Origin: an uncultured Marinilabiliaceae bacterium
Lineage (GTDB): Bacteria; Bacteroidota; Bacteroidia; Bacteroidales; Marinilabiliaceae
Assembly (NCBI GenBank): GCA_905235955.1
Contig: CAJONN010000142.1
Span: 1-5,161, forward strand
Reading direction: 5' to 3'
Length of the DNA stretch: 5,161 nucleotides
Made by a program: the position numbers and the translations under genes. How positions within the stretch are numbered: position 1 is the stretch's first letter; each line of letters starts with the position of its first letter. The notes below the pieces were generated by a model that worked only from the letters and a program-made list of their open reading frames with translations, had not been told where the DNA came from and ran no database searches. Of the stretch, positions 1 to 5,161 are shown piece after piece.

Positions 1-77
1 TATAGTCTTTTGTGCTGGTTTGTAAGTTTTTGACTTATAGGTGTGTGTGATGAAGTGGGAAAGTTGAGTTATTTTTA

Positions 78-85
78 TAATTTTG
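78..85 (+). promoter_or_regulatory. Candidate -7 promoter box for the first gene
   Basis: The bases TAATTTTG match the Bacteroidetes primary-sigma -7 consensus TAnnTTTG exactly. Transcription would start roughly at 90-95, leaving about 20 bases before the ATG at 113, which is a reasonable leader. I do not see a convincing -33 TTTG at the expected distance: the nearest TTTG (29-32) is too far away and the TTG at 64-66 is too close. The call rests on the -7 box and its position alone. It would drive the whole gene row if the genes form one operon. Confidence 0.35.
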
Positions 86-112
86 CACACTATTGAATAT
101 AATAAAGTTGTT

Positions 113-790
113 ATGCTCCAAATACTCTACGAAGATAATCATATCATTGCAGTCAACAAGTCGAACTCAGACATAGTGCAAGCTGATAAAACGGGCGATG
201 TAGCTTTGGTAGACCAAGTAAAGGCTTATATCAAGCAAAAATATAACAAGCCCGGTGATGTTTTTTTGGGCGTAGTGCATCGCTTAGACCGCCCCGTGAG
301 TGGTGTGGTGCTATTTGCACGCACAAGCAAGGCTTTAGCAAGGCTCAACAAGATGTTTGTTGACAAAACAATAAAGAAAACTTATTGGGCTATTACACAA
401 AATAGGCCTCCACAAATAGCTGAAGAGCTACATCACTATATGAGCAAAAACGAAGAGAAAAACCGCGCACTTGTATCAATAAGTCCGCGCACAGGCTACA
501 AAGAGGCTATATTGAGCTATAGACTTATTGGCAGCACCCAAAATCTCAACTTGCTTGAAGTAGAACTTCAGACAGGACGTCATCATCAGATACGCGCACA
601 GCTTTCACGCATTGGTTGCCCCATCAGAGGCGACTTAAAATATGGCTCAAAACGCTCCAATGAGGGTGGTGGCATCAACTTACATTCGCGCATGATTGAG
701 TTCGTTCATCCTGTAAAAAACGAACCTATTAAGATTGTTGCACCTCTGCCTGCCGACAATGTATGGCATGTGTTTGGAGTGGAGGAATAA
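113..790 (+). CDS. RluA-family RNA pseudouridine synthase (225 aa)
   Basis: A cytoplasmic enzyme that isomerises specific uridines in rRNA or tRNA to pseudouridine. Seen: the RluA signature HRLDRPVSG at residues 56-64 with the catalytic Asp59, a YWA segment near 91, the TGRHHQIR motif at 154-161 followed by GDLKYG at 173-178, and LHSR at 190-193. The protein begins directly with the catalytic fold (ILYEDNHIIAVNK) and has no N-terminal S4 RNA-binding domain, so it resembles the short RluA/TruC-like members in layout. The frame is open from a TTG at 83, but that codon lies inside the candidate -7 box, so I chose the ATG at 113, where family similarity begins. The stop lies 3 bases before the next start, which suggests translational coupling. 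The target uridine cannot be read from the sequence, so no symbol is given. Confidence 0.9.
   Translation: MLQILYEDNHIIAVNKSNSDIVQADKTGDVALVDQVKAYIKQKYNKPGDVFLGVVHRLDRPVSGVVLFARTSKALARLNKMFVDKTIKKTYWAITQNRPPQIAEELHHYMSKNEEKNRALVSISPRTGYKEAILSYRLIGSTQNLNLLEVELQTGRHHQIRAQLSRIGCPIRGDLKYGSKRSNEGGGINLHSRMIEFVHPVKNEPIKIVAPLPADNVWHVFGVEE
781..785 (+). promoter_or_regulatory. Shine-Dalgarno-like site for the YciO-type gene
   Basis: GGAGG lies 8 bases before the ATG at 794, within the last codons of the pseudouridine synthase gene. It is the only strong Shine-Dalgarno match I see ahead of any start in the window; the other starts have A/T-rich leaders, as is usual in Bacteroidota. It also encodes part of the upstream protein's Val-Glu-Glu end, so the match may be partly fortuitous. 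Confidence 0.4.
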
Positions 791-793
791 GAT

Positions 794-1411
794 ATGATAG
801 TGCACATTCACCCTGACAACCCCGACGAACGCAATGTGGGCAAAGTAGTCGACTGCCTTCGCAAAGGTGGTATTGTGGTTTACCCTACCGACACTGTTTA
901 TGGCATTGGTTGCGACATTACCAACCAAAAAGCCGTAGAGAAGATATTGCTGCTCAAAGATATCAATGCACGCAAAACAAACCTCTCGTTTATATGCTAT
1001 GATATGAGCCATATATCAGACTTTGTAAAGCCCCTCGACAATGCTATTTTCAAATTGATGAAAAAAAACTTGCCGGGACCATTCACATTTATTCTCGAAG
1101 CTAATAACAATGTGCCAAAAATATTCAAAGCCAACAAAAAAACAGTAGGCATACGCGTACCTAACAACAAAATTATCAGAGAGATAGTTCATCAGCTTGG
1201 AAACCCTGTGCTCTCTACATCAGTAAAGCAAGACGATGATGACGACGATGAGTATATTCGCGACCCCGAACTCATAGAAGAAAAACTCGGACATATTGCC
1301 GATATTGTCATCGATGGCGGACTTGGCGGCTACGAAGGCTCTACGGTAGTTGACTGCACCAAAGGCGACTACGAAATAACAAGGCAAGGAGCCGGAGAAC
1401 TTATTGAATAA
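794..1411 (+). CDS. yciO: Sua5/YciO/YrdC-family protein, YciO type (L-threonylcarbamoyladenylate synthase-like, 205 aa)
   Basis: The YrdC fold binds double-stranded RNA and nucleotide. TsaC/Sua5 members make threonylcarbamoyl-AMP for the tRNA t6A modification. Seen: the N-terminal IHPDNPDER (5-13), the nucleotide-site motif YPTDTVYGIGC (30-40), LPGPFTFIL (93-101), VGIRVP (118-123) and LSTS (140-143). The N-terminal IHPDNP, the length near 205 residues and the DPELIEEKL segment after LSTS resemble E. coli YciO as I recall it. The Ser-x-Asn found after this point in TsaC/Sua5 is missing: LSTS runs into VKQ and then six aspartates (147-152). The classic Lys-x-Arg motif near residue 60 is also not clear. 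Full TC-AMP synthase activity is therefore inferred, not shown. In this phylum such proteins are often annotated as threonylcarbamoyl-AMP synthase. The gene is tightly linked to the RNA-modifying enzyme upstream, which fits a tRNA/rRNA role. Confidence 0.88.
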   Translation: MIVHIHPDNPDERNVGKVVDCLRKGGIVVYPTDTVYGIGCDITNQKAVEKILLLKDINARKTNLSFICYDMSHISDFVKPLDNAIFKLMKKNLPGPFTFILEANNNVPKIFKANKKTVGIRVPNNKIIREIVHQLGNPVLSTSVKQDDDDDDEYIRDPELIEEKLGHIADIVIDGGLGGYEGSTVVDCTKGDYEITRQGAGELIE

Positions 1412-1441
1412 CAGCATTTTAATTACACACATATATACATT

Positions 1442-2086
1442 ATGATAGTTTCACCCTCACTCCTATCGGCCGACTTTGGCAATTTGCAACGCGACTGCGA
1501 GATGCTCAACGAAAGCGAAGCCGACTGGATGCACGTTGATGTAATGGACGGACTTTTTGTGCCAAATATTTCGTTTGGTGCACCAGTTATCAAATACATC
1601 AAAAAACATTCGACCAAGCCACTCGATGTACACCTGATGATAACCGATCCGCAACGCTACATCAGTATGTTTAGAGACCTTGGTGCCGACATTCTCAACG
1701 TTCACTACGAGGCTTGCACTCACCTACATCGCACCATAGAGCAGATACGCCAAGCTGGCATGCGCCCTGCCGTTACGCTCTGTCCGCACACACCAATTGA
1801 ATTACTTGAAGATATCGTTGCTGATGTTGATATGGTATTGCTCATGTCAGTCAATCCGGGCTTTGGCGGACAAAAATTCATTCCTAACACACTCAACAAA
1901 GCCCATCGACTTGCTGACCTAATAAAACGCAAACAACTCAACACCATCATTGAAGTAGATGGCGGCATTGATGCAACCACAGCTCCACAAGCCGTAGAAG
2001 CTGGCATCAATGCACTTGTAGCTGGTAGTTTTGTATTTGGCAGTGCTGACCCAAAGCAAACCATTGCGTGGCTAAAGAGACTCTGA
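1442..2086 (+). CDS. rpe: Ribulose-phosphate 3-epimerase (214 aa)
   Basis: Interconverts D-ribulose 5-phosphate and D-xylulose 5-phosphate in the cytosolic pentose phosphate pathway, using a metal-dependent TIM barrel. The active-site set is complete: Ser6 in SPSLLSADF, His31 and Asp33 with Met35 in HVDVMDG, His64 in DVHLM, and Asp173 in EVDGGI. The phosphate-binding loops MSVNPGFGGQKF (135-146) and ALVAGSFVFG (191-200) are intact. The length of 214 residues is normal. The ATG at 1442 is the first usable start and gives the usual short lead into SPSLLSADF. Residues 114-118 read CPHTP where many relatives have NPATP or NPHTP, so a Cys replaces Asn on that loop. The gene follows its neighbour by 30 A/T-rich bases with no Shine-Dalgarno site, and ends 16 bases before the sigma factor gene. 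Confidence 0.97.
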   Translation: MIVSPSLLSADFGNLQRDCEMLNESEADWMHVDVMDGLFVPNISFGAPVIKYIKKHSTKPLDVHLMITDPQRYISMFRDLGADILNVHYEACTHLHRTIEQIRQAGMRPAVTLCPHTPIELLEDIVADVDMVLLMSVNPGFGGQKFIPNTLNKAHRLADLIKRKQLNTIIEVDGGIDATTAPQAVEAGINALVAGSFVFGSADPKQTIAWLKRL

Positions 2087-2102
2087 CACCGACAAGTCGA
2101 TA

Positions 2103-2645
2103 ATGACCGAACCAACTGACATAGAGCTATTTGCGCAAATATGCAATGGCAACGAAGCAGCATTTCGGACGCTGTTTGAACGCTATTTTACCTCTTTATC
2201 AGTCTACGCCAACAAAATATTGTCAGACACAGAAGCATCGATTGACATAGTGCAGTCGCTCTTTGTTAGCATCTACGAAAATCGCACAACACTCAACGTG
2301 CAAAACGTTCGTTCGTTTCTATACCAATCAGTACACAATCGTTGCCTCAACGAAATAAAACACAGAAACATACAAAACCAATATGCCTCAAACGCCATAT
2401 TTGTAGTCAGCGAAGCAAGCAACGATGTAGAAGAAACCATACAACTATCAGAAACTGAAGCCCTAATAGCCAACGCTATGCAACAACTGCCGCCACAATG
2501 TCGGAAAGTGTTTGAAATGAGCAGAATAGACGGATTGACGAACGACGAAATAGCCACACAACTCAACCTATCAAAGCGAACCGTTGAAACACAAATAAGC
2601 AAAGCACTCAAAATATTGAGAGAAAAACTAAAGGCAGAAAATTAG
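2103..2645 (+). CDS. ECF RNA polymerase sigma factor, Bacteroidetes sigma-70 family type (180 aa)
   Basis: Directs core RNA polymerase to a set of promoters. Region sigma-2 spans about residues 17-86: the FRTLFERYF start, the hydrophobic A-N-K-I-L helix, then DIVQSLFVSIYENR, equivalent to the usual D-I-V-Q-x-x-F-x-K-L-W-E stretch but with Tyr for Trp. Sigma-4 spans about 122-173: LPPQCRKVFEMS, then a helix-turn-helix (GLTNDEIATQLNLSKRTVETQ, about 144-164) and a basic tail. The length is normal and no extra C-terminal domain is present. The layout agrees with the family annotated as RNA polymerase sigma-70 factor, Bacteroides family 1. Those are often followed by a FecR anti-sigma gene and a SusC/TonB receptor; here neither is present, and two lipoprotein genes follow instead. 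The start lies 16 bases after the rpe stop, without a Shine-Dalgarno site. Its regulon and controlling signal are unknown. Confidence 0.93.
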   Translation: MTEPTDIELFAQICNGNEAAFRTLFERYFTSLSVYANKILSDTEASIDIVQSLFVSIYENRTTLNVQNVRSFLYQSVHNRCLNEIKHRNIQNQYASNAIFVVSEASNDVEETIQLSETEALIANAMQQLPPQCRKVFEMSRIDGLTNDEIATQLNLSKRTVETQISKALKILREKLKAEN

Positions 2646-2653
2646 CTTTAGAA

Positions 2654-4027
2654 ATGGCAACCAACAAGATAATAGACACTATTTTAGGAGCAATTTTGCT
2701 TCTGAACATCATAGCCTGTGAAAGCGACTACTCTTCTGTGGGCGATGCCAACTCCATAGCCTTCTCAGCCGACACGCTTTCATTCGACACCGTATTTAGT
2801 GGCAACGCCAGCATCACCGCCAAGCTAATGCTCTACAACCGTTCATCGGCCGACCTAACCCTTGACAATATCAAACTTGTTGGTGGCACCGAATCAGACT
2901 ACAATGTAAGTATCAATGGCACCACAGGCACACAGCTAAGTAGTGTCAGACTGCGTAGTGGCGACAGTTTGCACATCTTCGTCAACGTCTTTCCACCCAT
3001 CAACACCAATGAACCTTATTGCATCACTGAAGACGACATCGTAGTAAGCTCAGGTAGCAATCAGTGGCGAGCCCACCTTTGGACATGCGCCCTCACTGCT
3101 AACAACATTAGTGGAGAGATAACTACCAACGAGCAATGGCAAAAAGGCATTCCTTATCTTATTACAGATACGCTCACCATCCGCCCCGAGGCACAACTCA
3201 CCATTGCTGAAGGCACACAAATATACCTTGCTTCCAATGCACTCATCAGCGTAGAAGGAGCACTTATTGTAAGTGGCACTTACACTGCACCAGTAACCAT
3301 CAGCACTATGCACTTATCAGACTTTTATTCTGACATACCCGGACAATGGCAAGGCATTGAGCTACACGGTGATAACGCATCAGCCAACATCAGCTACACA
3401 CAAATAGCTAACGCTACAACTGCCCTACAAGCCGACTCTGCAACTACGCTACGCCTTACTGACGTAGAGATACGCGATGCGCGACAATATGCAATATCTT
3501 CAGACAAAGCTAATATAGAACTAAACAACTGCATATTAAGCAATTGTAGTGCCTCATTACTACAAATAAACGGAGGAACAGCCACAATCACACACTGCAC
3601 CCTTGCCAACTACTATCGCTGGAACATACGCACTGCAGCCGCAGTAGAGATAAGCGCTACAGATTTGTATTCGTTCAGAATGCTAAATAGCGTAGTTGTT
3701 GGCAATCAGGCTAATGAAGTAAAACTTGCCGAAGAGATAGACACCGTACAATGCCTCATAAGCCACTGCTACCTACGTCTCGACCCCCCAACCGCTGCCG
3801 ACACCGACAAACGATACGAAGCCGTAATAGTTGGGCAAGATCCGAAATTTAAAAACAGAACAAACAACGACTATCGCCCCAAAGAAGAGTCGCCACTCAT
3901 CAATGCTGCCGATGCACAATATTCTACACACCTTCCGACTGATCACAACGGCAACAATAGACTCACTGACAGTGCGCCAGACATAGGTGCTTTTGAATGG
4001 ATAGCCGACGAAGAACAACACAACTAA
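2654..4027 (+). CDS. Putative envelope lipoprotein with Ig-like, beta-helix and choice-of-anchor-like regions (457 aa)
   Basis: Function unknown. Seen: an N-terminal hydrophobic signal (residues 6-21) ending in the lipobox I-I-A-C, so Cys22 should be lipidated. The next residues, Glu-Ser-Asp, are acidic. Residues about 36-150 start SFSADTLSFDTVFSG-like and look like an all-beta Ig-like domain of a kind found in Bacteroidales lipoproteins. Residues about 153-330 have short strand repeats rich in Asn, Thr and Ile (for example LTIAEGTQIYL, NNCILSNCSASLLQINGG), as in right-handed beta-helix (pectate-lyase-like) proteins. The C-terminus (about 411-449), SPLINAADAQ to PDIGAFEW, resembles the choice-of-anchor Q type domain. 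I see no obvious catalytic residues. The protein may bind glycan or act structurally. The gene starts 8 bases after the sigma factor gene and ends 5 bases before the nuclease-like gene, so co-expression is likely. Confidence 0.85.
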   Translation: MATNKIIDTILGAILLLNIIACESDYSSVGDANSIAFSADTLSFDTVFSGNASITAKLMLYNRSSADLTLDNIKLVGGTESDYNVSINGTTGTQLSSVRLRSGDSLHIFVNVFPPINTNEPYCITEDDIVVSSGSNQWRAHLWTCALTANNISGEITTNEQWQKGIPYLITDTLTIRPEAQLTIAEGTQIYLASNALISVEGALIVSGTYTAPVTISTMHLSDFYSDIPGQWQGIELHGDNASANISYTQIANATTALQADSATTLRLTDVEIRDARQYAISSDKANIELNNCILSNCSASLLQINGGTATITHCTLANYYRWNIRTAAAVEISATDLYSFRMLNSVVVGNQANEVKLAEEIDTVQCLISHCYLRLDPPTAADTDKRYEAVIVGQDPKFKNRTNNDYRPKEESPLINAADAQYSTHLPTDHNGNNRLTDSAPDIGAFEWIADEEQHN

Positions 4028-4032
4028 AAAAC

Positions 4033-5043
4033 ATGAAAAAACTCATCATACTAAGCCTCATCGGAATTGCAATAGCAGCATGCAATAGTAGCGCTCTACT
4101 GACCAATAATAATAGTAGTAGCGAAACATCTTCACGCCACGACACACTTGTCATAATGTCGTACAACATAGAAAACTTCTTTCATGCCGACGACGATTCA
4201 ACCAAAAACGATGAAGCCTTTACACCAGATGGCGACTATCATTGGAACATTTACCGAATGAATGAAAAAGCTGATCGCATAAAAAAAGTAATAACAGCAG
4301 CCAATGGTTGGAATTGGCCATCTATTGTCGGACTATGCGAAATAGAGGGGCAAAAAGCAGTAGACTATCTGCTCAGTAGCTCCGGACTTGGCAAAATATA
4401 TAAAGGCATCAGCTATCCCACCCCTGACCGCCGTGGCATTGCCGTAGCCATGCTCTACGACCCCATAAAAATCAACGTCATCGAATCCAGACCAATCAAC
4501 GTTTCAGTGCCAGACAGTTCATTCTTCACCCGCTACATACTCTACGCCAAATTCATCTTCAATTCAGACACATTTCACATCATGGTCAATCACTGGCCCT
4601 CAAAATATGGCGGAGCAACAGAAAGCATTTGGAAACGAGAACACGTAGCCACACACGCACGCCACATTTGCGACTCTATTAGCAGTGTCAATAGCAAAGC
4701 CAACATCATACTCATTGGCGACTTCAACGACACAGCCGAAGCGCCAGCCATATCTCAAGTTTTGGGAGCAAAACGCACCGATGCGCCATACATAAACCTA
4801 TCAAGCGACACTGAAAAATCGTCATATAAATATAAAGGAGTATGGGGCACAATAGACCACATCATTGTATCGCCCGCCCTATGCTACCCCACCCGACCAC
4901 AATTTAGCGTATGCGACCTTTGGTTTGTACGTGAAGACGATGAACGATATGGTGGCTACAAACCATTTCGCACATACATCGGGCTAAAATATCAGAGTGG
5001 CTACAGCGACCACTTTCCAGTAATGATAAAAATAGCCAAATAA
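4033..5043 (+). CDS. Endonuclease/exonuclease/phosphatase-family lipoprotein (336 aa)
   Basis: A member of the EEP (DNase I/Mg-dependent phosphodiesterase) fold; the substrate is not known. Seen: a signal MKKLIILSLIGIAIAAC with Cys17 as the lipid-attachment site, followed by a Ser/Asn-rich linker (18-37). The catalytic motifs occur in order: SYNIENFF (43-50), CEIEG with the metal-binding Glu (102-106), RRGIAVAMLYD (133-143), NHWPS with the catalytic His187, GDFND (229-233), IDHIIVS (274-280), and SDHFPV with His327. All key residues are present, so the enzyme should be active. An in-frame ATG at 3997 would add 12 residues and overlap the previous gene. I chose 4033 because it gives a clean signal peptide and follows the upstream stop by 5 bases. 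It probably acts on nucleic acid, phospho-sugar or lipid head groups in the envelope, but which cannot be told. Confidence 0.92.
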   Translation: MKKLIILSLIGIAIAACNSSALLTNNNSSSETSSRHDTLVIMSYNIENFFHADDDSTKNDEAFTPDGDYHWNIYRMNEKADRIKKVITAANGWNWPSIVGLCEIEGQKAVDYLLSSSGLGKIYKGISYPTPDRRGIAVAMLYDPIKINVIESRPINVSVPDSSFFTRYILYAKFIFNSDTFHIMVNHWPSKYGGATESIWKREHVATHARHICDSISSVNSKANIILIGDFNDTAEAPAISQVLGAKRTDAPYINLSSDTEKSSYKYKGVWGTIDHIIVSPALCYPTRPQFSVCDLWFVREDDERYGGYKPFRTYIGLKYQSGYSDHFPVMIKIAK

Positions 5044-5161
5044 AAACCTTAAGTTTCGCAAATAAAGTAGCCCCGAAGTGGCGAAAGGAATACAACAAAA
5101 AAATGTCTTCCAACAATATGCACGAAACCCGATTTTCACCTCGCGGTTGTCGCCTTTGGCA
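5044..5161. other. Unassigned tail after the last gene; possible start of another gene or a repeat
   Basis: The sequence after the nuclease stop codon holds no recognisable gene. A + strand ATG at 5103, preceded by an A-rich run, opens a frame of 19 complete codons that leaves the window still open (begins MSSNNMHETRF). One minus-strand frame is also open from the window end back past 5044 into the nuclease gene. I recognise neither product. The region contains the inverted repeat described separately and is locally richer in G and C (5121-5161) than the DNA just before it. Confidence 0.3.
5054..5086. repeat. Inverted repeat downstream of the operon, weak terminator candidate
   Basis: TTTCGC at 5054-5059 is exactly complementary to GCGAAA at 5081-5086, with a 21-base loop. 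An additional CC/GG pairing (5047-5048 with 5087-5088) is possible across a bulge. The stem begins 10 bases after the last stop codon, where a terminator would be expected. However, no U-run follows on the + strand, the stem is short and the loop long, so intrinsic termination is doubtful. Confidence 0.25.

Noticed and set aside
9..32. Three TTTG words at 9-12, 19-22 and 29-32, spaced exactly 10 bases apart
   Set aside because: The spacing suggested phased binding sites or -33 boxes, but the region is G/T-rich so such words are cheap, and none is at the right distance from the -7 box at 78-85.
680..1012. Minus-strand ORF of 110 codons across the junction of the first two genes
   Set aside because: It is antisense to two well-supported genes, has no recognisable motif, and no promoter-like sequence was noted.
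1232..1252. Repeat-like run of GAC/GAT codons in the YciO-type gene
   Set aside because: Six aspartates in a loop look like a simple repeat, but mixed codons and a solvent-exposed acidic loop in this subfamily explain it without slippage.
1720..2163. Minus-strand ORF of 147 codons opposite rpe
   Set aside because: It lies antisense to rpe, whose active-site motifs are complete, and its translation is Ser/Ala/Cys-rich without any recognisable domain. It is a shadow frame.
2273..2611. Minus-strand ORF of 112 codons opposite the sigma factor gene
   Set aside because: It is antisense to a clear ECF sigma factor, and its composition reflects the complement of A/C-rich coding DNA.
2643..2650. TAGCTTTA as a promoter box for the beta-helix lipoprotein gene
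   Set aside because: It matches the -7 consensus at all but one position, but the transcript would start at or after the ATG at 2654, leaving no leader.
3997..4032. Upstream in-frame ATG extending the EEP gene by 12 residues
   Set aside because: It would place Met-Asp-Ser-Arg-Arg-Arg and more ahead of a clean lipoprotein signal peptide and overlap the previous gene. The ATG at 4033 fits better.

Overview
This 5.2 kb window looks like chromosomal DNA from a member of the Bacteroidota, most likely the order Bacteroidales. The support is as follows. The sigma factor is of the Bacteroidetes ECF type. The last two genes encode lipoproteins of kinds I know mainly from this phylum. Most start codons are preceded by A/T-rich sequence rather than a Shine-Dalgarno site. 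A box matching the Bacteroidetes -7 promoter consensus (TAnnTTTG) lies just ahead of the first gene. I cannot name a genus.

Six genes lie head to tail on the + strand and fill almost the whole window, with gaps of 3, 30, 16, 8 and 5 bases. This spacing suggests one operon, or two overlapping transcription units. The first half (113-2086) is housekeeping: an RluA-type RNA pseudouridine synthase, a Sua5/YciO/YrdC-family protein of the YciO type, and ribulose-phosphate 3-epimerase (rpe). The second half (2103-5043) concerns regulation and the cell envelope: an ECF sigma factor with no anti-sigma gene beside it, a 457-residue lipoprotein with an Ig-like part, a beta-helix part and a choice-of-anchor-like C-terminus, and a 336-residue lipoprotein of the endonuclease/exonuclease/phosphatase (EEP) fold with its catalytic motifs intact.

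The window starts with about 112 bases of G/T-rich non-coding DNA holding the likely promoter. It ends with about 118 bases after the last stop codon. That tail contains a 6-bp inverted repeat and sequence I cannot assign; it may be the start of another gene or part of a dispersed repeat. I see no RNA genes, CRISPR array, insertion sequence or attachment site.

Nothing here is clearly a new defence or mobile system. The point most worth following is the sigma factor plus two-lipoprotein module joined to a housekeeping operon. Its lipoproteins have contrasting residues after the lipid-anchoring cysteine, which may place them on different faces of the membrane.
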